Below, one piece after another: positions 25,474 to 37,125 of a stretch of 64,000 nucleotides of DNA (positions are counted from its first letter, which is position 1; the number at the start of each line of letters is the position of its first letter). This DNA comes from Montifringilla adamsi (taxonomy: Eukaryota > Chordata > Aves > Passeriformes > Passeridae), in the NCBI GenBank assembly GCA_017590115.1, contig JAGGNK010007559.1, positions 310,001 through 374,000 of the forward strand. Direction: 5' to 3'. The translations under genes were made by a program, and so were the position numbers. Under the pieces are notes generated by a model. That model did no database searches, was not told where the DNA came from, and saw nothing but the letters and a program-made list of their open reading frames with translations.

Positions 25474-28400
25474 TCAGTCAAAGGAGATGAGCTGGGCCTC
25501 CCCGCTGCCCGGGGGCTGCTGCCCGGGGGCAGGCGCTGCTGGGGGCTGCTGCTGGGGGGGCCCCCCAGCTGGGGCCACCTGCAGCAGAGGAAACAGCTTT
25601 GTTAGTGTGTGGCTTCGTTAGCATACGAGCCCCACTGGGTCCTGAGCCCCTGGGCTGGTGGCACTCACCTGTTGGTAGAGGGGCTGCTGCCCGGGCAGGT
25701 AGGACTGCTGGGCTGGCAGGCTGCTCAGAGCTGTGTCCTGGCCTGGCAGGGCAGACATAAGACCCTGTGGGAACGAGGAGGTGGGCGTCAGAGGGGCTGA
25801 GGTACATGCAGCACCCATAGGGCACTGGTGGGTGACTGCCCCCAGGATGGCTCCATGGGCTGAGCCCAGCCATGCCTTGTCCCCCCACACCCAAGCTGGA
25901 GTGCTCACCTGCATGCTGTAGGGCTGGTAGCCCATGGAGACTGACTGGCTGCCCATGTAGCCCATGGTGCCCGACTGGGGTGCCTGGGAGATGGCTGGGA
26001 TGCTCTGCGACTGTGAGGCTGCAGTCTGTGGGGAGAGGCTGGTGAGAGGTGGCACAGACAGCAATGGCTCACTTCTCCAGACAAGGCCCTTGAGCCCAGA
26101 ACTGGATCTAACTCCAGCCCACTTCAACAGCAGATCTGGAACCAACCAGCCCATCCTCCCTCCTGCTCAGAGATGTCATTGCTGAGATTGGGTACATTGC
26201 CCAGCCCCACAGAACCCCCCAGCCCTTGTCCCAGTTGGCTGCAGGCTGCGCTGCCTCACTTGCCTGGTAGCCCTGTGTGGGTGTGGGCTGGTAGGATGAA
26301 TACGCAGGGGTGGTGGTGGGCACTGCCGGCCCTTGCTGAGGCCCCTGCCCACTGCTGGTGCCCGGCTGGTACATGTAGGCATTCACCATGCTGGGATCTG
26401 GGTGCAGAGAGCAGAGGTTGGAGCGACTGCCGTGGGCTCTCCCCTATCCCCAGAGGCTGAGCTGCTGACGTACCAGTGCCAGGCATGGCAGCGTAGGGCC
26501 CAGCTCCCCCTTGTGCAGCCTGGTTCATGTACACGCTGTGCATGGGAGAACCCTCCACGGAGCCAGCTGGGCTGAAGGTGCCAGGGAAGCTGGTGGACCC
26601 AGAGGGCTGGTAGATCACCCCACCGGCTGCAGGCATGGCCTGGAGCTGGTGGGAGAAGGAAAGCCAGCTTAAAGCTGCAGTCCCTGGAACAGGGCAGGGG
26701 GAGCCTATCCCAGCAGCTGTACCTGAGCATAAGGCAGTGAGAAAGCTGGCATCTGGGCTCTCATCTGGATGGTCTGCTTCTGCTGCTCCAGGCGCAGCTG
26801 CCTCTCCTTCTCCTGCTCCTGCAGTCGCTGGATGGCCAGCTGACGCTGCATCTCCAGGTACTCCTGTGGCAACAGGGCCGTGGTGGCTGGGAGCCACCAC
26901 ACCACACAGCCCCTTCTACCAGCGCAGCCAGCCCTGGGCTGGGCCTGCAGTACCCCGGACATGCTTCCCTGCCTCACCTGCTTCTTCTGCCTCATGATCT
27001 CCAGCTTCTGTGCCAGCTGGATCTGGCGCTGCCGCTCTGCCTCCTCCGCGGCACGGCGCAGCTTCTCCTGGTGCTCCTCCCGTAGCGCGTTCAGAGCCCC
27101 ACGCGCATCCCGGATCTGGGCCAGTTTGTCCTGCAGGCCCTCATAGTACACTGGGGAGGGAAGGGACAGCCTCAGGAACGCGGGGACAGAGCACTGGGAT
27201 TGCACACCAGCTTCTCTCCAGTGAGACTGCGCCACGGGAACGCTGAGCCCTGACAGTGTGGAAGCCCCGGCTGCCGCCCACCCACGCCCAGGGCCAGCAG
27301 CTCCCCCGGCTCTCACGCACGCCTGCGCTCGTCCAGCTGGTTCAGCAGCTCCAGCAGCTGTGGGTGCATGTTGTTGATGGACTGGAAGAGGGACAACACG
27401 GCAGAGTCGTTGGTGATGCTGCGGCCTCGCATGTGGTTGCTCTTCATGCGGTTGACGAAGGTGGTGACCGCGTTCTGCAGTGCCTTCAGGAACTGCTCGT
27501 GGTTCTCCTCAGACTCACCGTTTTGGTACTGCTGCTGGAAGGAAGGACGGGGCAGCCAGTCAGCTGTGACCTCCCAGTGCAAGAGCCAGCAGCTGGCCTG
27601 CAGAGCCCAAAAGTCGGGTGCTTCTTGCCCCTTGGTGGGTGCCAGACCCAGGCCCAGGCCCCCTCTTACCTCAACCACCCCAAGAGGGGCAGGGTGGGCT
27701 TCCCCAGACTGCACAGCTGGCTCTGTCAGGGACAGGGGTGCTGACGGTGTGGGGCTCTTGCGAACCTCCTCCTGTTTCTTCTCCCAGTAGTTGCGGTTCA
27801 GGTACCGAGCCAGCTGCCAGGAAGAGAAGGAAGATGAGCACTGCTGCCTCACAGGAGCAAGCCTGTGCTGCAGACTAGCAGGATTCTTACCTCTGGGTCA
27901 ATGTCCTCGGCCAAGGGAGCAGAGGAATTCTGGAAAGAGACAAATGGAGAAATGCAGTTCAGCAAAACCACAGATCCCCAAGTCCCACGCAGGTATTCAG
28001 CTTGGACCTGGCCACGTATGACCACCAGTGCTGAGCCTCAAAGGGGACACAAGCTGGGAGGCAGTGGAGGCACCCAAGTCTTGGCTGAGAACACACCTTC
28101 TTGCTCAGAACACAGTGAACGAGCAAGGGGTTGAATGGGGCAAAAATTTTCTCTTAGTACGGGGATTAAATTAGACACAGTCAGGGCAGACTCAGGCTCA
28201 GGAAGTGGCCTGTGGCCAGCCACTTCACGTGCCATGGACGTACCACAGGTGGGGAGTAGAGTGTGCTGACTGGGGGAGCTGAGGATGTGACAGGAGTGGG
28301 CTCAGCCTTAGGGTACATGGAGTAGGTTGTTTTCTGCCTCTGCAAAAGAGAAAATTGCCAACTCAGAGAGAGTCCAGGCTTCTCCAAACCAACCCCAACA

Positions 28401-31400
28401 CAGCCTGTGCCTGGCTCTGCTTTCACCCTCTTATTCCACAGGCTTTCAGCCTTGCTCACACCAGGACATGTCCAGAGATCTGTTATGGCCCAGCACAGCT
28501 GAGCTGAAGAGCAACAACCCCTCCCGGACCCCAGCAGTGAACAAACCATTCTCTCCTTCTCCTCAGCCTCTGACTGAGACAAGGCAATAGCCAGTTGGAG
28601 CTCCTCTTCCTCTTGCAGAGCTGTCTCATCACGCTTTGGAGGCAGCTGGAAGTGGAAACATAAGGAAGTAGTCAGTAATGGCATCAACAAACAGGTCAGG
28701 AACACCAGATCATCTGTGGGGCAGCTGCTCACCTGGGACTGCTGAGAAAGGGGGCTGGTCAGGTACTCAGGGGGCAGTTCAGAGGTGGCAGCAGCTTTAC
28801 CCTCAGTTTTCCTGTAGTGACAAGTGACAGTATGGACTGAATGCTCCCTCCTCTGCACCAGAGCCCAGCTCTGCACCATGTTCCAGCAGCAAACCCCACT
28901 CCCAGGAAGGAAGAGGGCCCAGCCCAGCCTGCACAGCCTGGGAAAGCCCTGTTGTGCTCTGCAGGGAGCTAGCTCCACACCATGCTTTCCCCCTCAAAGT
29001 CCCAGCTGTCACAGGCAAAGAAACCCACCACGAAGGGTACTGACTTGTTGAGATGCTCATAGCAGGGCTCACAGACTCTCACTTCCTTCTCAATCCCAAA
29101 CTTGGGGATGGTGGAATACTTGGAGGAGCATTTTCCACAGAAGATCTGCCCACAAGCCCGGCAGTGGTGCTGTGAAGGACAGGAGACGTGAGTGTGGTGG
29201 CAAGACATTCCTTTTCCTTTAGCCAACATCAGTCAGACACTCATTTCCCTGCCGGCAGCCAGGAAACATGGTCTGTCCCAGCACACTTCACAGAGCAAGT
29301 CCTGCAAGTCCCAAGGGCTGTGCAGAGCAGGGAGCCCAGGAGCAGCACCCACCTTGCGCGTCACAACACCAAACTGCACTCGGCACCTGTGACACTCCTC
29401 TGCATCCACCCAGTCTGGAGCCTGCAGGGGTCAAGAGAAATGGAGTAAGGAGGGAGGAGTGTGTTTGCACTGGACCTTTCAGGAGCTCTGATGGCTAACA
29501 GGGCTCTCATGTCTCATGGGGGAGACTGGGGGCATCTGCAGCTCAACAGGAAATATTAATCCCCAGTTATCTCCTCTCATGTTCCTTTGAGACTGTGATG
29601 TTTTCCCAGTCAGTACAAGATTTACTAGAAAACTGTCTGCACAGCAATCACTTCAGCAATGCCCTGCTGCCACGTCCAGCCTGCCAAGCTGCTGCAAGGC
29701 CAATGAGCAGGAGGAATGATGGGCCTGACTCTCTGTCCTGGCCAGTTCTCCCAGCAAGGTCTCCAATCCACACAAAACGGAGGAATGTGAGACCTGCAGG
29801 TTTGCAGAAGGCGATGGGAAAGCAGGTCTGTCTCAGTGCCAGCTGCTCCCCCCACCACAGAGCTCACCCTCTCTGCAGCGAACATGGCGTCGCTCTCCTT
29901 GAACTCTGGGAAGACGTGCCCTGCAGGAGAAATGTTGTGAGAGGAATCCTCTGGCACAGGGAGGCCGTGTGCCTGCAAGCTCATGCTACAGGTGCCAGCT
30001 CAGCACCACCTCTTTTCTTGACCAGCACCTCCCTCTGACACACCTGAAGCAGGCTCCCCTCAGCCATGGTCTGAGGACAATCCCCAATTGTTTCCCTTAC
30101 ACATCCACAAGGGACATCACAGGCCTCTGGATAAGGCTTATTATTTCTCAGTACTTTGATCTGAGGGGGATAAAAAGCCCACTGGATGGGCAGGCAGAGC
30201 TGTGAGTTTCAGCTCTTCAAGGGCTAGAGCTTGGCAACACCAGCTCAGGATGCTGGACTGACCCTCCAAGCTTGTGCCACTGCCTGCAGAGTTTCTGGTG
30301 CACAGAAGGAAGCAGAGGCAGGAGTGTGTCCCTGCCCTTGAAACGGACACTGCTGACCTGGGACAGAAGGGAAAATGTCACACCAACACTGTGTCAGCAA
30401 GTGGGACTGTGGACCCATCCTGAGAGCAGGAACAAAAGCCTTGAGGAAGGAACTGCCCCACAGCAAATCCCTCCCAGAGGACACAATGACTTGCTGCCAG
30501 TCTCCCCAAGAACAGCTGCAGCTCCTGCTTTTCAAGTCCCCCTGCCAGCCCTGAAGGCTGGGCTGGAGGCCTGGAGCAAGGCTGCCCTGCTTCTGGTACC
30601 ACTGGACTGTCCCATGTCTGCAGCAGGGTTCAGTCACCCTGAAGGGTTCATTGGGTATTGGGAACCAAGGAAGAGCTCTGTGCTGCAAGCCCAGATTTTG
30701 CTCACACCAGGCACAGAAATGCCAAAGCTCCTGCAGAGCAGAGCTGCTTCACCAGGTGTCCCCTCACCTGTGGCCACAGTCCTCACCTTCAACCTTCATT
30801 ATCTGATAGGTGTCCTGCACCACCTTGTACTTGGGCTCGTTGCGGAAGGCGTGAGCCCAGGCCTGGATGAGGTACAGGATCTTACTGCGGACACTTGTCT
30901 CCACTTGCCTCTGCACAGGAAGGGAGGAGAAAAAAACACCTGAGAGAATGTCCCTGAAATGTGTGAAGCCCCTAAGGAGAAGCCAGCAATACCACTCAGG
31001 AAAGAGACTTTAGAGTACTCAGGAGAGGTAAGAGCTGTCAGAAACCTGCAGCAAGAACAATGCACAGCACAAACAGACCCCTTCAGCTGCCCCACTGCCC
31101 CCTCCAGCACAAACAGCACAATTCCTTTGAGCAGCACAGAGCGACTGAACAGAGCTGTGCCTTGATGCCCAGAGCAAGTGCCCAGCAGCTCTGTCCAGCT
31201 CCTCACCAGAGCCACCCATACCACACTCAGACCTCGGTGGGAGCCCCAGCTGCCCAGGACAGCACAGCCCACCTTGTCTGCCCCCTGACAGTGCTGAGGG
31301 GTGCCTGCAGGGTGCCAGCACCTCCACTCCAGCAGTACTCAAAGCCATCTCAGGATGTGACAAAGTGAGGACAGCTGGGACAGTTGCCCTTTGGAGGCAG

Positions 31401-34124
31401 GGCAACTGCATCACACTTCACGGAACTGGAGAAAAGTTGGCAAGCCTGTTCTGACCTCAGCCAGCCTCAGAGCTGCCGTGTCATCAGCTGCCCAAGTGAT
31501 CACATCCACATGACTGGCTGTTCCAGAAACCCCAGGAAGCACAGCAGCACTGTCAAGCTCTGATTTTAGCCAAGACCTCAGCCCACACAACATCACTTAC
31601 TGACAATTCCTGGAGCTCCAACTTCTATAACATTTGGCAAAATCCTGCATTCCATACATGTCACAGCCCTGGACCTCATCAGAACTTGAACAGTTTTACC
31701 AGCATTGGGTGTTCACAAGCAGAAAAGTTGCAAGTGTGGGAGCAGAATGGGGCAGTTGTGAAACTCCTGAGGCAGGCAGGGACTGAGAGAAACAGAAAAT
31801 CCTCGAATCTGATTCGACCTCCTCATCCCTTGGAGCAGCTGTGCTACCACACCTGGCTGTCATGCTATGGCAGTGTTCCTGCCCCAGGAGGAGATCCTGC
31901 AGGGAGACTGAGTCAGCCCTAACAGGAAGGTGACAGGAGAGACACCCTGCTCGGTATGCGAGGTGACAGGACTCACACAGCTCGTCCTCCAAGGATCTGG
32001 GTCACCTGTATGTTTATTTCTGGTGGAAGACAGAAGTATGATGCTAATGAGCTCTTGTCTGGGCATTGCTGTTCTGAGCTGGGAGCTGGAGACAGGAGTT
32101 CTCATGTCCACTTCACTAATGGAATCCCCCAGTCCAAGGACACATGAAGCTCCAGCAGGCATCAGACTGGTGATAGCTTGTAGCAACAACTCATCAGTGC
32201 CAGCAGCCATGGCCACATCCTGCAGAGCTCCTGAACAACTGACGGCCAATGCACGGCCTGTGACACAGAGGCAGCTCCAGCTGGTTTTTCCTTTGTTGCT
32301 TTACCTGCCTATGTGTCTCACACTGTTCCATGAGAGGGAATTCACCTTGCCACTGCCCAGGTCCTTGGTACAGGTGCCAGGCCATCATCTGTTTTTCTTT
32401 ACTGTTCCAAGTGTTGCATCCAGGAGCATTTACCACGGAATGGCCCAGGCCCCCGCAGCAATTCCTGCCATTTCACAGCACAGACAAACCTCTGCCCCCA
32501 CCACATCTCCTCTTCCCAGAAGCCCTCCTTCACTGCCTACACTCTCCCTTTCACACCACGCAATAATTTGCTCTTTTCTGAAGTGCATTTCCAGTTTCCC
32601 TTCTGCTCCTTACCCAAAGAGGACAAAAGAAAGAACACATACGTTTCTTCCTGCTGCTCCTGCTTTTCCATAGGAAAAAAAATGACAGTAAAATAAATCT
32701 ATTTACCTTGAGTATTTCCTTCAGCTCCTCCATGGTCTGTTTATTGGCCACCTCATCATGGACTGTTTGGCCACAGTTTTTAACCACTGACTCCATGACC
32801 TGCAAGGGCCAAGACCACATCAGCCCACAGCTTCCTGCCTCCCCTGCAACTTGTGGGGGTCCCAGGACACAGTGCAGGCTGAACACAGGGCAGTACTTAA
32901 GCAGAGGGGTGTGTTGGGGTCATGCCAATCCCCTCCCTGCACTGGGAGCCAGCTGTCCTTCACCTCCCTGGGGGGCTGGGGGCCTTCTGCTCTGTGGAAA
33001 CCAACCCCAGGGAGAGCAGCCCAAGTCTCAGCTTTGCCTGTTTCCAAAGCCAAGATGGAACTAAAGCATGAAGGCCCTGGCCTGATCACCCCAAAACCTC
33101 AGTGCCAGAGTCAGGGAGAGGCTGGCTCCCCGCTGGGCTGCAGGGAGCTGTGCAGCCTGAAGGCAGGTAGTGGGAAGCCCCTGCTGTGCTCCCAGCCAGG
33201 TGCTGTTACCTCCAGTGCGTACAGGGCCACATGGGGATTCTTGTCATTCACCTTCTTCTTGATGGCGTTGACAGCGTACTTCGCTCTGGGCAGAGGAAGA
33301 GGGGACATGTTCTCAGGGGACCAAGAATCTGAGGGGAGATCCCACCTGCTGCTGACAGCCCACCAATCCCCACCCTGGCACGAAGGGCACAGCTAGCTCA
33401 GGGGTACACGATTCACTGAGTGAAACTGGGAAGGAATAAGCACACTCAAGCTTGACTTTCCCTATGGATTTCAGGGCAGGGGTAATCTGCAGACTCTGGG
33501 ATGCACACCAGCACATCAGGGTGTGCTGTACAGCTTCTCTGATGGAAAGGTGTAACGAGATGTGTGCTACAGGTCCGAGACCCTCCAAGGGTCTCTCCTT
33601 CCTTGCACAGACAGCAGAGCTGTGCCCGCAGCACGTCCAAAAGCCCGGCAGCACTCACTGCGTGTCTCCCTGACGGATCATGTCGCAGATCTGCAGGATG
33701 GATTCCCAGTCCGTCTCCAGCAGGAGCTGGCTCGTGGCCTTATCTGCAATGAGCAAACCCACGGGGCCGCCGTGAGCCATGCTGCTGCCCGCGGCTCCGC
33801 TCCGCCACCGGCGGGCCCGGGGAGCGCCCCGGGCGTGGCGCTGCCCCGGGCTCGGGGAAAAACCCCCGATTGCACCCGGGAAGCACCAACCCTTCCGCTT
33901 CAGACACCCCGGGCGCCCGGTGATCCCGGCCCCGCCGCTGCCGCTCCTCCGGGGCGGCACCGGGCTGCGGCACCGCCACCCGACCCGGCCCAGCCGCGCC
34001 GTGCTCTGGGCCCGGGGCTCCCGGGGCCGAGCGCTGCGGACCCCGACCCGCTTCCCGCCCCGCCCGCCCAGGGAGCCGCGCCGGTACCGAGGAGCCGCTC
34101 GAAGGTGCCGCCGCCGCGCCCCAT
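25474..34124 (-). CDS. HGS: Hepatocyte growth factor-regulated tyrosine kinase substrate (ESCRT-0, HRS)
   Basis: Endosomal ESCRT-0 subunit that binds PI3P and ubiquitinated cargo and recruits clathrin. Twenty-one coding exons run from 34088-34124 (MGRGGGTFERLL) to 25474-25578. Others include 33659-33743, 33210-33285, 32707-32799, 30787-30910, 29868-29920, 29353-29421, 29045-29169, 28733-28811, 28547-28645, 28244-28339, 27891-27929, 27670-27813, 27321-27534, 26978-27150, 26723-26863, 26474-26645, 26264-26397, 25909-26025 and 25669-25764. Total 2271 nt, 756 aa (human 777). An N-terminal VHS domain is followed by a FYVE finger at about 160-220, with Cys 166, 169, 182, 185, 190, 193, 212, 215 and the RKHHCR motif. 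The UIM is at about 258-277 (LQLAIALSQSE). Then come a coiled coil rich in E/Q/R, a Pro/Gln/Tyr-rich tail and a terminal clathrin-box-like LISFD. One intron (26025-26264) has an ambiguous GC/GT donor. Confidence 0.97.
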
Positions 34125-34254
34125 GGTGTCCGCCCGCCGCCGGCCTGGCCCGGTCCGGTCCGACCGCTCCGGTCCGCTCCGTTCCCCGCCCCGCCGCGGC
34201 CCTTCCGCTTCCGGCTTCCGCGGGGCGACGCCGCTTCCGCGGGGCGGCTCCGCC
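34125..34254. promoter_or_regulatory. Bidirectional promoter HGS / ARL16
   Basis: Only 130 bp separate the HGS start codon (minus) from the ARL16 start codon (plus). The interval is CpG-rich and TATA-less. It contains four CTTCCG cores (34202, 34208, 34215, 34234), of which 34208-34214 is a full CCGGAAG ETS/GABPA site on the minus strand. The same head-to-head pair exists in mammals. Confidence 0.8.
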
Positions 34255-35332
34255 ATGGCCGCGGGCCGCTCCCCGCCCACTTTCCTGCTGCTGGGGGCGG
34301 CGGGCGGCGGCAAGAGCCTGCTGGTGCGGCGGCTGCGCCATATCCGTGGGCACGGGGGCACCGGGAGGCGGGCCGGGCCGGCGGGGATGGGCGGGAGCCG
34401 GGGCCGGGGCCGGGGCCCGTTCCCGGAGCCGACGTGTCCTTAACGCGAGGCACAGCTGAGCGCCGAGGAGCCCGCGGAGCTAGGCGAGCCCCCGGCCACG
34501 CTGCCCACGGTAGGTGCGGCCCGGCGGGGCCGAGCGGCTGCGGGGCGGGCGCGGGGCACGGCCGCAGCCCACGCTGCCGGTGCCTGTCCCGCAGGTGGGC
34601 ACCAACCTGACGGACCTGCGGCTGCCGCGGAGGGTGACCGTGCGGGAGCTGGGCGGCTGCATGGGCCCCATCTGGCCCAGCTACTACAGCGAGTGCAGCG
34701 CTCTCCTGGTGAGCAGCCCCGGGAGCCCGTCCCGGACCGCGGGACGGACGCGGCGAGAGGGGCTTTCGGGGCGGGGGTCGGTCGGTCCGCCCGGTTTCGC
34801 CCCGTGGTGGGATTTCCCTCCTCCGTGCCCTGCTTGGGCCCAGCCCGGCCCGGGGTTGATCCCGGCACACCCGCACGCTGCTTTCCCTTCTTCCCTGCAG
34901 TTCGTGGTGGATGCCTCCAACCCCAGCCAGGTCTCCTCGTCCTGCATCCAGCTGCTCTCAGTCCTCTCTGCAGCTCCGCTCGCCTCTGTGCCCGTCCTGG
35001 TGCTCTTCAACAAGATGTGAGGAGGAGGTCACCCGAAGGGTGGGGTGGCCGGGAGCAGCGGCTGTGCTCTGCTGCACCTCCCAGACTGCAGGAGACCCCT
35101 GCGCTGGGCAGGGAGCCGTCGAGCTTGGCTGATGCCTGAGCTCCCCTGTCCCCGTTGCAGTGACCTGCCCTGCTACATGTCCCTGGTGGAGATGAAGTCG
35201 CTGTTCCGCATGCAGGACATCGTGTCCTGTGCTACACAGCCCATCACGCTGCTGGAGACCAGCGCCCGCGACGGCACCGGCCTGGCCGATGTCCTGCAGT
35301 GGCTTCGGAGCACCCTCAAAGACCCCTGCTGA
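34255..35332 (+). CDS. ARL16: ADP-ribosylation factor-like GTPase 16
   Basis: Small ARF-family GTPase. Mammalian ARL16 has been linked to cilia and to RIG-I regulation. Five exons: 34255-34339, 34454-34509, 34595-34708, 34901-35016, 35161-35332. Total 543 nt, 180 aa. The P-loop is GAAGGGKS at 14-21. Switch II has ELGGCMGPIW in place of the usual DxxGQ, as in ARL16 orthologues. G4 is NKID at 122-125. Conserved VGTNLTD and PCYMSLVEMKSL blocks identify the family member. The first intron keeps frame only as an AT-AC intron (see separate entry). The other introns are ordinary GT-AG. ATG context is GCCATGG. Confidence 0.94.
34340..34453 (+). other. U12-type AT-AC intron in ARL16
   Basis: Exon 1 ends in phase 1 at ...CTG CGC C and the next bases are ATATCCGTGG, which match the U12 5' splice consensus ATATCCTT at the first six positions. 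A TCCTTAAC branch-site consensus sits at 34437-34444. An AC dinucleotide at 34452-34453 ends the intron 10 nt after the branch A. Joining C with AGCTGAGC restores the frame into GEPPATLPT-VGTNLTD. The nearest GT donor (34346) would break the frame. The intron is 114 bp. Confidence 0.85.
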
Positions 35333-35466
35333 TCCCAGCCCCGCAGCCCGGGACCATCCTGTCACAGGAGGAGGTGGTGAAGGGACAGCTGCCCTGCCAG
35401 GGACTGGGAGCAGAACCCAGGCAGTGCCTTGGGCTGTTGATGGACTGGATCCCTGTGGGACTTGAC

Positions 35467-35472
35467 AGTAAA
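35467..35472 (+). terminator. ARL16 candidate poly(A) signal AGTAAA
   Basis: AGTAAA, a common variant hexamer, lies about 135 nt after the ARL16 stop codon in CTTGACAGTAAAGCTCCC. No canonical AATAAA is nearer. Confidence 0.55.
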
Positions 35473-35649
35473 GCTCCCACCACACTGTCCTGGCTGGTGG
35501 CTGCCTTGTGCTTGGAGGGAAATCCTGGGCTTTTAGCGGGGGGATAAGCAGAAGCCACAGAGGCCAGATCATGCTGGCAGCTCCAGGCACAGGAGGGGTT
35601 CCTGCAGTGGGGTTGGAGGCTGCAGCAGCACCTGAGCTGAGCTAAGCAT

Positions 35650-35810
35650 GGCTAAGCTCCAGGAGTTCCATGACCCTCTTGTCCTGAGGAGCCCAGAACT
35701 GGACACAGCACTCCAGCTGCAGTCTCATCAGGGCTGAGCAGAGGGGCAGGATCACCTCCCTTGACCTGTGGGCAATGCTTTTCCTAATGCACCCCAGGAA
35801 GAGCTGGGGC
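35650..35810 (-). mobile_element. CR1 LINE fragment, antisense
   Basis: The plus strand reads CCAGAACTGGACACAGCACT and then CAGAGGGGCAGGATCACCTC, CTTGACCTG and CCTAATGCACCCCAGGA. This is the reverse complement of the CR1 3' ORF2 region familiar from avian genomes. It is an internal fragment without the 3' tail. It lies in the ARL16-TMC6 interval, the point where synteny with human changes. Confidence 0.85.
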
Positions 35811-37125
35811 TGTACAGAGAACCTGCCCTGTGCCCACACCATCAGCACTGTCTGTCCGTGCTGGTAACACCCTGTGCCCTCACTGGTGGCCCAGCCCAGC
35901 TGGGCAGGCAGCTGCCTCTGCTGGCAGCCCTGGTGCCAAGTCACAGGGGACTGGACTGGTGGCTGCCCGTGCCTGGCACATGCCACAGCACACCCTGCCC
36001 TGGGCCTGTCAGCGCTGTGGCAGCTCCATCCCAGGGCCTGACAACAGCATGACATGTCAGGGAGTGGCTCCTGGTGCTGGGGGCTGCAGCTATTGCACTC
36101 TGATGGTGAGTGGCAAGGGGGGTAGCAGTGGCCTTCCCTCCAGCAGTGTGGGCTGAACTGGGCTCTGCCCCAGGCAGCCCCATGGCAAAGCAGGCAGTGC
36201 GAAGGAGCCCGAGCACACCCTGACACTGCTGCTGAGTCACCACCAACAGCCCTGACACACCAACCCTCCCTGCCTGCTTCCAGCCCAACAGGTCCAGACA
36301 CCAGCCAGAGCACTCCTGCACAGCAGCACTTTAATTGAGCCCAGAGTCCCTGCCCAGCCCAGCACACAGCAGCTTGGTGATTCTTCCAAGTCCATCCCAC
36401 CAGCCAGTGCAGTGGGTGCTGGGGGTGGCCCAGTGACCTTGTTTGTGGGACTGCAATCAGCCAGCTGCTCTCCTGGTGAGCCAGGCACTGGGATGGAGCT
36501 GGGGCCGTGCCTGCTGCCCCTAGGCAGTGTGAAGGTGGTTGTGGACAAAGCTTCATGGTCTCCAAAGGATTCTGAGAACAGCCCAGGGCACACTGGCAGG
36601 AGGGAGAGCTGAAGGGCAGTCCTCTGCAGGGAGTGAGCCCCCACGGAGCAGGGCTGTGAGGTGAGGCAGTCCTGCACGGAGCTGTGCCCTGGGGTGTGGC
36701 AGCAGGCCAGGTTCTGTACCCGCAGCATCCCAGCAGCTCCAGGAGCAGAAGCACCTGCACCCCTGGGATGCAGCATTCCCAATGACATGTCCTTGGCCAC
36801 GGCAAGAGGAGGATCTTCCCCAGCACTCCATGGTCCCCCAGCTTCCAGCACTGTGTTGTGATGGACAGATTCAGTCCCAGCTGCAAGCAGAGTCCATTCC
36901 ATCCCATTCCTTCCTGTGGAGCTTGACACTAAGAGGACAGAGTCCCTAAGATCCCCGGTCCTTGTCCCAGACCTGCCTTCATCCCCTTTCCTGTCCCTGG
37001 GCCTCAGTAACACCAAGGATGGTGCATCCCTTGGGACAGGCAGAGGAGCATCCGTGCCCATGGCTGAGCTCTGGGTGTCCTGGCAGCCCCTCCCCACTGC
37101 TCTTCATGCTGGCCTCACCTGGGGC
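35811..37125. other. TMC6 3' flank / 3' UTR, no gene
   Basis: About 1.3 kb without a recognisable exon. The right-hand part (from about 36330) is probably TMC6 3' UTR, bounded by an ATTAAA signal. The left-hand part is unassigned GC-rich sequence next to the CR1 fragment. Confidence 0.55.
36330..36335 (-). terminator. TMC6 candidate poly(A) signal ATTAAA
   Basis: TTTAAT on the plus strand reads ATTAAA on the minus strand, about 790 nt past the TMC6 stop codon. It is the most plausible hexamer in the interval. Confidence 0.5.

Noticed and set aside
34340..34460. Ordinary GT-AG reading of ARL16 intron 1 (donor GT at 34346, acceptor CACAG at 34455)
   Set aside because: It leaves exon 1 in phase 1 while exon 2 must be read in phase 0 to reach VGTNLTD. 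No nearby alternative AG fixes it, whereas the AT-AC reading does.
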